64,000 bases of DNA. Origin: Hyphochytrium catenoides. Taxonomy: Eukaryota > Sar > Hyphochytriomycetes > Hyphochytriales > Hyphochytriaceae. The stretch is from assembly GCA_900088475.1 (NCBI GenBank), contig FLMG01002775.1:50120-114119 (forward strand), given 5' to 3'. Under the pieces are notes generated by a model. That model did not search any database and was not told the origin of the DNA. It saw nothing but the letters and a program-made list of their open reading frames with translations. The translations under genes were made by a program, and so were the position numbers. This document shows, piece by piece, positions 24,601 through 37,700 of this stretch; within the stretch, counting starts at the first letter, position 1, and every line of letters begins with the position of its first letter.

Positions 24601-27600
24601 GAAGTGTATGGGCTGAAGTTCGTCCTTAGTAAACCCAGACCACCCGTCCTATCCAGTCTCACCTAATCACATACAATCAATGAGGATGGATAAGCAAAGA
24701 CCAAGAAGACCACGGACAAGCGGGTAAGCGTTCATGCCGCTAATAGTCGCCGACCTAAGCGGAACTGAGTGGTAGACCTTTCTCATTTCCTCGGCACCTG
24801 TATGCTGTTCTTCGCACGGTTATGCATGTGCAACAACTAACTCCATATCTAGCTGACATTCATGGAGGTGACAGATATCACAGTCATCGGCTTCGATGAG
24901 CTTGTCACTGAACTTGTCGCTGAGAGCCATGTTGGCGTGAGAAAACTCTTTAGGACTAGCAGAATAGTAGTGCCTTCCTCAGAGTTGCTGAAAGGGTGTT
25001 ATACTTTCAAAATTAACACGCGATCTCTGTAACAACCTATATATTTTTGATGATTATTGCTGGCAACGCTACCTCCTCAATTTTGCGGCTTTGGTCCAAA
25101 CTCAATGAAACTTGCACCAGCCCTCATCGTGCATATAGATAGTTCTCCAAGCACCGGCAATAGAGTTGTGAACGTAATAGCCTGCAGAAGCGTGGCAAAA
25201 GGTGTTGTGATTGGCGCTGAAGACGGTGATTTGGGGTCGCCCTCGACATACAAAATCTTCAATAGGGACTATCGTGAAGCTGGGCACAGATTTTTGATCC
25301 TGAATAAGAGATCTATAATCCTAGATTAATACCACCCTTGCCATAATTCCGCATTTCCTCACTTGGGCAACGCCATACTGCCATACAACAAGGTTGCTAT
25401 TGTACAGAGATTAGGTCAAACGAAGAGTGTACTCCTGGGGGAGGCTTGATAGTATAGTAGGGTGTCAGATGTCAGACAATGGATTATTGACTTTTGCTCT
25501 TATCATGGGTCCCGACTATTATTGCAACAACCGGCGAAATGGGAGGGTATCCGGCTAGTATTATTAATCGGTGGCATTTCTTGTTTGCCCTGAAGAGAGC
25601 GTAGGGTCTCTTAGATAGGGGGTGGCGGCGGTAGGATACCAAGGCCCTCTCTCCTCTCTTTACCTATGCTCGGCCAGGCGGGGCTGCGGGGGAGCTGATT
25701 GAGGTCCCAAGCCACCAGTAGTGAAAGGGCGGACTCCGCAGGAAAGAAGAAGGGGAAGCCCTAACACCTTCTTCAGCTTTTGGCAATCTTTCATTCCTTG
25801 AGCAGTGTGGAGGTTTCGAGGTGATGAGCGCTTATTGATCGGGGTCGGGTTCTGGAGATCCTCTAGTTCTAATGTCTGTCAGTTTTTAACGGTGATAAGC
25901 TTTCTGAGATCGAAAGTCTATCGCCTGGGCTGTCTACGTGACCACACCTCGAGAAGCTTAAGGGGAGTCTTACCAGGCACAAACTCGCTATCGTAACAAG
26001 ACCTAGCAGCAATTACCATTGGCCTAGTCTAACGCAGCTGAAGCTTACTCCTATCTTTGGATCCGTTCGTATCCCAGGGCCAAGAAGTCGCACATTTGCT
26101 TCTCTAGTAATATGGGAAAGTTGGGAAAGTCCAACGATGTGTCTTATATCTCCGTCATTTTTGACCAAGAACCACACAACGATGAGTTCGCACGCTACAG
26201 TGAGTCACCTCACGAAGTTATTGCACCTCTCAAATCTCTACGTGGGGATTACTATGGGCTAGTTTCGAGGCTTAGCACAAACCAGCTATTGAATAACGAC
26301 GGGGAGGGTGTCCTCGCCGGGAGAGGGTCTCACGAACTGGTTAAATTGAAGGTGGAGCAACAGGGACTGGCTGGAGAGCAGGGCAACCCGCCCTCTCCGC
26401 AGCTGGTGCCGATTATAGAACATCCCTTCACGGCACCTGCAGTTCTTTGGGATGTCAGAAGGCAGAGTAAAGCTGGCGCACCAGACAACTTCGGGTATAG
26501 ACTATTGTTTGCTAAGGGCCTTTCGCAGCTTACCGTATTAACCATGTTTCTTTTGATAGGTGGACATGGACACCAGCTTCTGCTGTGCCCGTGTTTTACA
26601 GTCTGGATAACCGAAGAACGTTCGAATGCTGAGATAGCAGACGGCGAGCTCCTTTTCATGGGCACAGCCCACGTTTCTAAGCACTGACTCGAGTCAAGAT
26701 TGCTGTTCACCCATGTACACTACTACTACGTCCCATATAGCTTATGGGGCTGTGCGTACCTTAGCCACGCTGTAAACTTGTGCAATAAAATCTGTTCCAT
26801 TATTCTATTCTTAGGCGCTACTGCGGGCAGGATTTGGTCGAATCGGTCGTATTGCTGCCGCGGTAAGGAATGACTGAAAGGGTCTGGTTTGCTTCCGGAT
26901 CTGATAAGGGTTGCTACCTTCCTGTCTATCTCTTTCTGCTGTCACTAGTGGATCAGCACAGAAAGTCTCTACCGCTCATGTTCGTATAATAGGCCCACTA
27001 TTTCCTTTTGAGTCTACTCCCCGCCTTCGTAGTGAAAGCGTGCCGATGTCTTTGGCCTGGAAATGCCTTGACGCACGGAGGTTTCTTTTTCCTCTTTCGG
27101 TTTGTGCTTCAATGACAAGCTTCAGGTAGTGCAAGGAAGCCCTTTCGACCCGAGACCATCCCTTTGAAATGAGAGTCTAGCCCGAGTACTCTTGGCCCTT
27201 CTATTGAAAGGTTCTGGTAAGCACCTTTACGTCACCTCGCCCCCAAGATCTCTCGGCATCCTTACAGTCCTTTCGGTAACGGGACACCGTGCCCTTCTGA
27301 TAGAACAAAACAGAACTAGGCCCAACTCCGAAACAGATGGTAACAAGCATTCCATTCTGTTCCTTGCGCCGCCACGAATATGCGGTGGTGCGGTACTGAG
27401 TTTTTCTTATCCTCAATGATGTCTTCCAACGAAAAAAACAAGAAATGGGAGAACTGATCATCTGCCTAAAACGTATGCATTTCAGAAGTTGGCAGGCCTT
27501 ATAGCGTGGGTTGCCGCACCCTACTACTGTACCCGTGATATAAGCTTATAACATCTTAACAGCCACTGCCCTAGTGTACCATCCGAGGAGTCTCGCATTT

Positions 27601-28422
27601 GTTTTCCTCTCGACTGTGATACCTCACACTGGTGACAGCGGGCTTCTGCTAACGTCCTCATGGCCGGAGATGGATATTTCAACCCTTAGCTCAATTATCG
27701 GGACACGAGGATCAAGTTGACAATCACAGGGTGATCAAGATGTTAACTGACTAGGAGAACACTTAAAACCATGGCCTACGCGCGCGGGACTGCGCTGATG
27801 TTATCCCGCTCGTTCAGCGCGGACGGCTCTGAGGTCTTCGAAGTGGGGCAACATAGTCACTTATAGTCACTGAAAGCAGTGGGGCGAGCGATGGTCTAGT
27901 GCTCCGAGGTCAAAGCTAGCTAGACCAGCTTCCCACTCTTGATGATAAGTTCTGATGGAAGAAACCACAAAGACGTTTCTCCAGATGTCATTGGGATTCG
28001 GACGGTCATCAGGCGTCCCCCGTGACCCCTTTAAGAAGGACCCGCCCCTTCAAGACAGGTGGTAGTGTGGTAGAGTACTGTAACTCTCTTTCTTCTCTTT
28101 TCCCTTGCTTTCCTTTGGGGAGGGTGTCAGAACTCAATTCCCCTTCCCGTCTTTTTGTCCGTTCCAGGAGCACAATAAGAATCTCTGGAAAATCTTGGCA
28201 CTGTTCTCACTTCTGAAAGCTCATTCTTGGCTCCAACTACTCAAGTTCTAGCGTACTCGCGGTCTGACATCAAAGCATTTGGGTCATCGACTGGAGCGGC
28301 GGATTGAGACAAGCGCCCCCACTTACCCTAGCCTTGATTTACATCGGCGGGCTTGTTTGACGGAAGTGGATTTATATTATTACCAGAGACACGAATAGTC
28401 CCTCTCCGGGACAGAAAACGAT
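21689..28422. other. Gene-poor divergent region, 6.7 kb
   Basis: This is the longest stretch without a convincing gene. It separates the start of ACC (minus) from the start of the lipase fusion (plus). Near 22425-22470 there is a short repeat of CTTGACT words. I looked on both strands for reverse transcriptase, integrase, transposase and paired long terminal repeats and recognised none. Scattered reading frames of 60-190 codons have no family I know. The closest to gene-like is at 26112-26687, listed separately. It may contain decayed mobile-element or pseudogene sequence, but I cannot show that. Confidence 0.4.
26112..26687 (+). CDS. Doubtful hypothetical ORF, 191 codons
   Basis: This is the longest uninterrupted frame in the gene-poor region. 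It runs from ATG at 26112 to a stop at 26685-26687. The predicted protein is acidic at its start and has a hydrophobic patch (LTVLTMFLLIGG) near residues 143-154. I recognise no domain. An overlapping minus-strand frame (26330-26710) is nearly as long, which weakens the case for either. It could be chance, a lineage-specific gene, or a fragment of a degraded element. Confidence 0.2.
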   Translation: MGKLGKSNDVSYISVIFDQEPHNDEFARYSESPHEVIAPLKSLRGDYYGLVSRLSTNQLLNNDGEGVLAGRGSHELVKLKVEQQGLAGEQGNPPSPQLVPIIEHPFTAPAVLWDVRRQSKAGAPDNFGYRLLFAKGLSQLTVLTMFLLIGGHGHQLLLCPCFTVWITEERSNAEIADGELLFMGTAHVSKH

Positions 28423-31400
28423 ATGGCTGAAGAGCAGAAAGATGAAGTTCCGGAGTTATCCTTAGTAGTTCATAACAATCCAGACCTATCCCCGTATCGA
28501 GCGCACCAATCGGAGGACCAGAGTGACGCCGTCCCTCCCCCTCCGTCCCGCGGACAGAAGTTCTGCGGGTCTGCGGTGGAGGAAGAAGATGTGAGCAACT
28601 GCCTTTTCGCCTGTCGGGCGATAACGAGTCCCGATCCAAAGGCTTTACTCGAAAGTGAACACCAGCGGCATACGCTCCAACTCCCTTCCATCGAAGTAGA
28701 TGAGGAGCGGGGAGTTCTGATGGCAGAAGGTCCTACAGCCATTTATGTAGCCTTCAAGCCCTCAACAGATTTGCGTGGAGTCTTGGAGCACACTAACCTT
28801 CTGCCTACATTTCGATATGGAGGTAAGTACGACCATATGAAGACGATTGAGACATTTGATTCACCAACGACCGGCGCAGGATGCCTGCACTCGGGCTTTT
28901 GGAGCCGGGCGAAGGCATTTTTGGAAAGTAGCGTCCTCACAGAGGCCAAGGAGAAAGCTTCACAGAATTCAAGAACAATCTTTTTCACAGGCTATTCTAC
29001 GGGAGGGGCTGTTGCATTTCTTTGTGGAGCAGATCTTCTTCACCGTCACTTTCCGGAAGACGTTCAGAGGGATCTAAGCACTCAAGACAGGAGAAACGAA
29101 GCCGTATCGAAAGAGGTACTTGGCTCAACATTCAACCTTTCTTTTAATGATCAGAGGTTATCCAGGTGCTAAGTTTTGGCTGAATTAGAAACGTGGCGAG
29201 TGGAAACTTCAGCCATCTACATTATCCCCAGATCGATTCAGGATCCCGCCAGAGGCGTTCAGCAGTTCAGTCGTGACTTTTGGGGCACCTTCTCCAGCCA
29301 CAAGAGAGATTCATGCCCTCCTTATGCATGCTGGAGTTTCAAGGAGGTAAGAGACAGGATACTTGTAGTATTGGTACGGAATGCATGGTTACTGACTCCT
29401 GTGCAGATTCCTATCGATTGTGAATGAGGGTGACTATATACCAGGGATTCTTAATGTATCAAACACTTCCGCGCTCCTCGCCAACTCCTCCGAGAAGGTT
29501 GCGGCAATCCATGCAGCCACCAGACTTCTTGCCAGACAAATTGTGCCTAACTCTTGGCATCGAGCTGTTTACACCGGGCGTGGTGGTGGGGCCGCTGGTG
29601 CTTACATGAGGCGCTCTCTTTTTGGTAGGTCTTCCTTACTTTACATGATGCCAAAGGAGTTTTGTTGTTGAACGTAGCTTTCACCATCTCTTCAGGGTTA
29701 AGCAACATATTTAGGAAGCTGGGCGATGAGGTTGACAGACTAGCGCCAAATTATTCTCCCTGTGGCGAGTACTGCTTTCTGTCGGAGGGATACCTTGGTA
29801 GCTGGACGGTGGACTCTTTGGAGAAGGTAGAACCTTTCTTTTTTGGTTTATCAATCATTGTGACCAGAAAATGAAGCTGCGCTTGTTCTAGATCGAGAAG
29901 CAGCTCAGCATGGAGAACAAGGCACTAGCTGGGAAAAACATCGTCCGACATCTTCTGAGCACCTACACTGAGAACGTCTTGAGTCGTATGTCATCGGCAG
30001 GGCTGACAATTGAAATGAACTACTATGAGCGCCTTAAGGTGAGATGCAAGCTTGACGCTGAGTTATTGAACAGCGATTGAGCCTAGAACACGATATAGCT
30101 CTTCACACTCAGGAGTAATCTATTGCTGGGAGCAGACCAAATAGCTAAGTCATTTCTGATCAGGTACCCAGGAACGCTTCGACCAAGACGATTACGAGAG
30201 GGTATAGGAAGGTAGCTCTACGGTGGCATCCAGACCGTTGGTCGAATGCGAGCCCTGCAGAAAAGGTGCGGCATGTCGCGCTTGTGCGTGGAGAACCTTC
30301 TAGGGGAGGCCTTGTGGCTGATGTTGAGTGACATGACAGGACTATGCTGAAAAGTGCTTCAAACTAGCGGCTGAGGCCTATGAGACGTTGTCCGACCCAG
30401 TGGCGCGAAAGGAGTATGATGCAAGGCTCAAGGTGATATCGCCGAGTAGTGTGGTTTAATAGAGCCTCATATCGCTTGCGCAACAAGGCCCAGCCCTTCC
30501 TCCCTTCTTCGAATTCCACCAATTTATTATCACTTCTAGGCATTCCATCAAAAGTTGTCACTGGATGGACCCCTCTCATGTCTGTTTACGGCTTTATGTC
30601 CTACTTCTAGCTGCCTAAGTCACTTCTGATATCCATCTTCGTACTCTAGCAAGGACAAGGCGTATTGCAAGAGTTCGTCAAAGAAGGTACAATAGGCGGT
30701 ATGACTCTGGACAGGGCAGTTGCCCTCTTTGCAGAAGTGGTGGAGTCGATGTCATCCGTTTCTGGAGATGTTATCTCTACTTCTCAATCATCCCTCGTGG
30801 CACACAGCCACCGTCTCGCTTCCTCGGCAGCTACCTCGACGGGTGGGCCTGCACTTTCTGGAGGGGAGGCTAACTTTATCCCAGATAATCACTCCAATAT
30901 CTTCGCTCCCCATAAGATGAAGATCATCCGGCCGGACCCGTCGGGCGGTGGTGCACAGAAAGTGCTCTACGTAGAGCCTGACGAGCTGCTCCCAGGCGAT
31001 ATTGCCGCATCTGGTGGTAGCGCGCAGGGTGTTGACGGTATGTATTCGGAGCTTTCTAATTGCAGTCAACCTATGTTTACTCTCGGTTTCCTTCTAATCG
31101 AGCGTACCCTGTACCACTTCAAAATCGGCGCGTATTTCTCCTGAGCACGTGTTGATGTTGACGATTCGTTTTGTTGACAATGCGTGGCACTAGGCACCGC
31201 TTCGCAACCAGGAATTCGGGGCATGGCCCTTTTAGGAGGAGCTGTGGCAGTAGGTAAGTAACAATAGAATACATTTGTCTCTTGAAGAAGCTCACACTGT
31301 TTCCAGGGGCTGGCGTTTCGTTGGCGGTATCAGCATGGTCCAACTTATCGGCCGCTCAGAAGAAGCGATCTCAGGCAGAAGTGATTCGCACCATGCCTGA

Positions 31401-34400
31401 CGGCTATTTGCCGCAGCTATTGCTCGAATCAGAAGCGCAAGTAAGGCCAGTAGAGAGGGATACCAAACTCCTGACCAGCGACGGCTCCAAGCTCCTGACC
31501 GACCAAGCAGTCCCAGACGAGAAGCATAAAAACCAAGGAGCAGTATTGATAGCGGACCAAGGTAGTTCGCAGGCGTTAATTTTAGCGAAGCAAAGTATAG
31601 AGGAAGATGATGCTGCCGATATCGCCGAGTTTCAAGATGCTCTTGAGGAGTTTGGTGCGGCAGAGCTTGAGGCTAATGCTGAGGAGGAATTCTACGAGTG
31701 CTTAGAAGCAGAAGCCATCCTGGACCAAATTGAACAACAGGCTAAGCAGGAAATGCAAGATGGTGAACAGTCGACAGAAGTCAGCGTCCAGATGGCATTG
31801 AGCTTAGCAGACTACGATGATGAAGGAACAGCTAGCGCCCCGCTGCTTGTCAGAAATATGAGGCGAGAGATTGAGCGCGGCGAGGGTAGATCTGAGGAGA
31901 GTATGCGGGAAAACAGAGCTGACATAGAGGCTGAGGTAGATAGTGGTCAAGAGACGGATCAGAGACAGATGGACGTTTACCAAGATCAGCCACTCAGCCA
32001 GACTGCTGCATCGGATGAGCTTAACGGCATTAGTATAGATGAGGGGGCATTCGTCTCTGAAGAAATCGATGGCATTGACGATGAAAGTCTGAGTCGCATT
32101 TTATCGGGAAAACTATCGGCCAAGGAAAAGGCTCAACTGAAACTGGGCTCTCTTTTACCACTATTACCTCCTGGAGTCACTGTCTCCACTCCTTTTGGGG
32201 TCGGAACACTGCTTCGGACAAGGAAGGGAAGCGATGATGCTCCCATGGTTTGCATCGTTCGTCTAGGAAGGCCCAAGATCCAATCTCCGCCATTAGACAT
32301 GGTAAGCTGAAAAGAAAGTGATGTGCGAATGGCGCCTTAATGAAGTTGGAGCCAAGACCGGCTCGGTGTAACGATTCATTTTCTCTTTCTCACTTGTCTT
32401 CTGCTTGTCGTTCAGGTAGGGGCGGAAGAAACCAGTGAGTACTCTGGGCTAGAAGTCAACAGTGCAGAGTTCCCTATTGCTTACCTCCAAGAGGATGTGG
32501 TTAATACAGGGACATCCTTGGTTTTGACCCATGCGACGTCTAAGTTGCAAAAAAAGAGAGAGGAGATTCTCTCTAAGGTTCTGCAGCGTTATCGTCTGGA
32601 TGACCATCAAATATCGGCGGATGGCCTGTGGGATACGATGCGGGCGACGGGTGCGGGTGCAATGGATAGTGGCATCAAGGCAGCAGGAGGCGTTGTCCTA
32701 GCGAAGGTTTGTATAATATGTGCTTACCCCTACAATTCTAGTTCTATCGCTCCTATGTTTAGTGTGTCTACATTGTCCTTTGCTGAGTTTGACTGACCTG
32801 CGATTGTAGGGTGCAGCTCGGGTTTCGACGCGTCTGGCAGGATCTGCAGCTGCGCCTTTGACTGTCGCGTCCATGCTAGTGGACGTAGGTAAAGAATACT
32901 GGTCTTATAGAGCGAAAAGGTTAGAGAAGACTCAGCAGGTAAACTGGAGACTCACACCCTATACTTTGCCTTGTTCTTGACTCGCTCCTCCGAGGTCAAG
33001 GGGCCTATCTTGCTATCTTTTATCCTTCCCGGTTGCCCACCACAAGGAAGTCATTTGACCAACGACGTTAACGTGATAGGGTGCTCTTTCAGCTGCGAAT
33101 GATCGGGTGATGATGACAGAGTTTAGGCACAAAGCAGGGCATCACCTTTTCACGGGCATTTCTGCTGCTGTGGGTAGGTCATGGGGTTCAATTCTATTGC
33201 TCCCTCCTTCTGTGCATGGGTGAATGTATGGGTGCCGCTGTAGGTTCTCTGACTACATCAACTGCAATCCCTTATGCTTTGAGCTAATTCAGAGCTAGTC
33301 CCGAACGTCGCGTGGCTCTGCCCTTTTTGCTATTTCCCGCATCTATTAACCTTCTGACCTTCTGATCCTCTTGACCCATCCACCGCAGGCGCCTATGCAG
33401 GCACTTCCCTGGTTGCTGCCTCCATGGCCGGGCCTGTCGGCCTAGCCACTCTTGCCATTGCTGGTGGATTAGCTGGTTACTATATGGGACACAAGTACTA
33501 TCAAACTGTGACCGTCCAGCATTTTAACATGCTGTCCAAGGCGAAGGAGGAGGTAGAAGCTCTAGAGGTTGGAGCTAGAGTGCTGTTTGATGAATTTGAT
33601 CAACAAGGACAAGGTATAATAAGCATGAAGGACTGCCGTGAAATCCTTCGAAGACTGCAAGAAGCGACCAAAGGCGAAGATAAGGAGGAGGTAAGACAAA
33701 TGGAGTATGCACAGTGCCTTAATATCATCAGCGGCCGTTGGAAGACCTCATTCTGCACTCTTCTCAAAGCACCATCCCTTCGAGATGAGATGTTGGCTTT
33801 CGTTTGTGTACTGAGGTGTAAAGTCGGTCTCGAAAACTGATGAAGACAGTTGCGTATCATAGCGGGGAAATCAGCACAAATTCTTCACTCCCGGTCGATG
33901 AGGGCCTTTGGTCATTTCCTCGCTCTCAGCGGGCTGATGGTTGCTTGTACTTTTCTAGGTTTTGCATACTTTGCACGAGCTGGAAGAAAGACCCGATGAG
34001 GAGGATGTCTCGTGGCCGCAGTTCTTTCAGTGGGTGAGCTCGGAAGCCGTCAAGAAGCTTGATGAACTAGAAGTCGAGGCTACAGAGAAGCAAATGGAAG
34101 AAGCGGCGAAAGTAAGGGCCGACTTTGCTTCATGGAGCGCTAGCATTGGCACCGCCTTCTTGCCTTCATCGTGGGGGTGGAGGAAGAGGGGCGAACAGAT
34201 AACTTCAGGAGGTTCCGTCCAAGATAACCCCACTTCCGGAACTGCAACAATGTATCCCGGGGTTTTTAATTCTTTGGGATACAGAAAAGCCGAAGACAGA
34301 ACTGCATGCGTCGTGGATGCCGACGAAGTGAGCAGTAGTCTGCCAGACCCCTTTGACCAGCTTGGTGAGCACGAAGGACAAGCCTCACGGGAAGTAGCTG

Positions 34401-34591
34401 CGTCAAGAAAGAAACGACTCTCAGTAATAGAGGCAGCGCAGATTGACACGTTAGTTGAGCAAGAGATTATCACCGAGGCGGACGCGGATAGCCTTAGGCT
34501 TATGATGTTAGAAGATGAGGAGAAACGACGGCTGGCTCGTTTGACTGTGGAAAATCTTCTCAAAGCACAGGAAAGAGATGTATTTTTATAG
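28423..34591 (+). CDS. Class 3 lipase / J-domain / membrane / EF-hand-like fusion protein
   Basis: This multi-exon gene starts at ATG 28423. The first exon (to about 29115) contains the lipase nucleophile elbow GYSTGGA (G-x-S-x-G, about 28990). The next two exons give VTFGAPSPATREIH (about 29265) and IVNEGDYIPG (about 29410), which fit the strand and catalytic-Asp region of class 3 (fungal-type) lipases. The lipase region ends with YYERLK at about 30039. Only about 130 bases later begins a J-domain: ITRGYRKVALRWHPDRW (about 30190), then AEAYETLSDPVARKEYD (about 30385). Downstream are a low-complexity region, hydrophobic ALLGGAVAV / GAGVSLAVSAW (about 31225-31335), a long acidic region (31440-32130), Gly/Ala-rich segments (about 32640-32880 and 33390-33480), an EF-hand-like LFDEFDQQGQGIISMKDC (about 33588), and a charged helical tail to TAG 34589-34591. 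It probably acts at a membrane or lipid surface and recruits Hsp70 through HPD. The join into the J-domain was not fully resolved, so two adjacent genes remain possible. Confidence 0.68.
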
Positions 34592-34749
34592 AGAGAGCAA
34601 GAATCAGCGAGTTGAAAGACTGTAAATTGGTCCGGAAAAGACCTGATGTGCAAACGATGGGTGTTGCTTGATTAGCATCAGCTGGGGCAATGAGCACACA
34701 TAACTATAATACAGGTCCAACATTCCCTCCACCCCCAACTCTAATATCC

Positions 34750-37700
34750 CTAGAAGTCCTGCAGCCATGTCCCAGCTCCTTGATATTGATCTAGAGGAGG
34801 CTCTTCCTCCCTCATCGACTTCATTCCATTGAACCTCTCGGTCATAAAGCTCTTCAAGTCTGATTGCAAGCTTCTAGACGCAAGCTTTGACCAGTCCAGA
34901 CCCTTGAATAGCACGTGACTCCGCAGCTCATTTCCTCCTGTAGTCCTATCAATATTGCCTCTGCAGCCTAGTCTCCCTGCAACATCTGGGACTAGCAGCT
35001 GCTCGACGAGGTCCCGACTGTCTGCGCTAACATACTCAGAGAATGTCAGTTTGCCGGTGTGGGAGCAAATACGACGGAATAGAACTAGCTCGTTCTCTTC
35101 ATCTCCTGGTTGCTGAAATGGCGTATGACCCATAAGGAGGTAGTAGTAGAGCACGCCCAAAGCCCACCAGTCAACGCTAATGCCGTAGCCTGAGGGTAGA
35201 ATAAACGAGAAGTCGACCAATGTTAGACCCGCTCAACACGCAGACAGCTCAGGGAGCATCATCAAAACGTCTGGGTCCAGTCTTATTCGGAAAGTTAGAA
35301 GGAGGATGACAGCTTTACCTTGGCCGGAGATCAGCTCTGGGGCAAAGAACTCTGGATCTCCGCATAGAGTGTAGGTCCTTCCCCCTTCAAAGTCCAACCG
35401 TTTGCAAAACCTGCGTGCGCCACAATGTAGAAAGGTAGTCAGCACCATTGGAGGAACATACATCTGGTAAGAACCGAAAATGTGGATCTTGAAGACCGAC
35501 TATGGGCACTAGAACGAGGAGAGACGCTCCAATCCGTCTACTCTGCAGGGACTCTCACGACTGGCGTTAAGGTACTCTAGCGATTCAAGACAGTGACATC
35601 ACGACGGTCCTCGTTAGAACCTTGTTTCCCACCTGTAGTCTAGGAACTGAAGCTGTCCGTCCGCGTCTATGAACATCATGGAATCTGATATGCCGCGAAA
35701 GATGCAAGGTTGTGAGTGGATCGCTTCCAAGCCCAGAACACCTGAAGCGAGCAGAAGCTTGCTCTTTGACTCATCAAAGAAGCCTACATTGAATATGAAT
35801 AAGTAATGTCGGGTTAGCGAACGGTACTATCGACCAAATCGAAGCAAGAAGATGAAGAGGTCTTAGGCGCGTATCTCATTGCGCTGTGCGATACAGATAT
35901 TGCATCCAAGCTGAATATTCTATTCGGACCTTCCAGAGGACGAAAAAGAGAATCGCTCTTGAGGAGAGGAGGGCCACAGGATGGCTCACCTGCTTCAGAT
36001 TCTTTGACCAGGGACTCCACGCTGCAGACCAGATTGGTCTTCAGAATAGAGTATACCGCATCCTTCTGTGTCTGCACGCCCACTAGCCAAGGGATTTGAC
36101 ACGCAGGCGAGCGGATCTGGCGATGATGCTTGATATCATTCTTGATTGCATTTTCCTGGCCGGTAGACTCTGCTAAAGCCTTGGAAATGACCTACGAACG
36201 CCCAATGGGTCACTTAATTGTCTGATGCAGAATAATTCAACCATCTTGTCAAGCTTGCTTGTGATCTTGCTGTCTCGGTCTAAATGTTACTATTTTTCTT
36301 TCGAGCTTCCTCTCATTAGTTCCGCCCTGTGCTCATTTATTACCTTGACAGTCACCAGCTGGGGCTGCGAAGCACGACGATCCGATAGCTTAGCCTCGTA
36401 GAGGCCGACAAAGCCATAGCCTGTGCCTCCGACCTCCGTAATGAAGGTAAGCTTGTCATTAGACTGAACCTTCGGCGTCAGCAGCCAGCAACGGGAGGTC
36501 ATGAAACGTCGGATAGCCACTGAAGAAAGGTGATGAACGGAAGGAGCAGCATCACCATGAGTGAGATTGCCAAGCGAGAACAGGGGGAAGTTGAGTAGAT
36601 GGACCAAATAGATGCTGAAGGATAGCTTTGAGGAAGAGAATGGCCGTGAACAGAGAGAGGCAATCACAGGGTTGAAATAGCCGGTAGAGGTTCTTTGGTC
36701 TTGGCTCTCAGGTCAGTGCATTTTCATCAGCTCCCTCTTCTCCCCGCACAACCACTCCCTGTCGTGTGTGTCGAAGCTCTACGTTATCGTCATTCTCTCC
36801 TCATCCTCCCCCCCTTATCCCCTTATTTCTTACAGAGCCAACCTCTGCAACTCACTAACCTTTCCAGCGCTTGGCAATCCTCTTTCTTCGCTGTTGCTGC
36901 TCTACAAGCGTGTTCAGAGCTCCAAATTTTGACTCGAAGCTCTGCCTATCAATCTGGTATAGACGCACTGGGCCGCTAGCCACCATCGTAGAGTTCAATG
37001 GAACTATGGGGTTATCTACGAGAGATTCAACATTGAACGCTTCTTTTGGTTTTAACCGACTGATGACTATTCCTGTGTCCGATCGCACTTCTACCTCCCC
37101 CTAAATGAGAAAAAGCAGAGTTAAGGACCAAACTGGCCGTGGTGCGCAGCCAAGGCAGGCGTCTTAAGTAGCCCTGAGAGATTAGATGGACCAATGATGA
37201 CGTGGTCGACATAAAAAGAACTATAGAGACTGAGATGCAGTCATCAATCTTAGACACGGAAGCAAAAGCAGCTGGGAGCTATTGTGGGGCCCTTCACAGC
37301 GTGAGAGACAGGTTGGAAGTTTGGGAAAGAGGGAATGCCAAGCCAGGAGGAGCAAGCCTAACCTGCTTTATCAGGAAGAGAGTATCTGACACCGTGCCAG
37401 CCTTCACAATCTCCTGTCCATCTTCATAGTTCTGTTCCTTCATCAAATCCGCAAGGGTGGAGACCTCCTCCGATGTTAGAGACTTAAGAATCTTGACTTT
37501 TCTAAGCGCTCCAGTTAGTTCCTGCACGGGGAGGGGGCCATTGAGACAGAGTTCAATATAAGGTCTCATGACGGCAGCATATTGGCTGTGGAAGTGAGCG
37601 GGCCGAAGAGAACAAAAGCACTGACACCGGCCAGACTTTCAAAATAATAGCAGCACTATCTCCACGGAAAAGAGTGAAGCACTCCGTGATGAAGTTTGTC

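Noticed and set aside
22560-28000. LTR retrotransposon
   Set aside because: A TGTCAGAAG word near 22627 resembles an LTR start, but I found no matching second copy, no YxDD reverse transcriptase motif and no integrase signature.
34750-36600. Calling the kinase region an active cGMP-dependent protein kinase
   Set aside because: HRD Asp and DFG are both replaced, so activity cannot be assumed from the fold.
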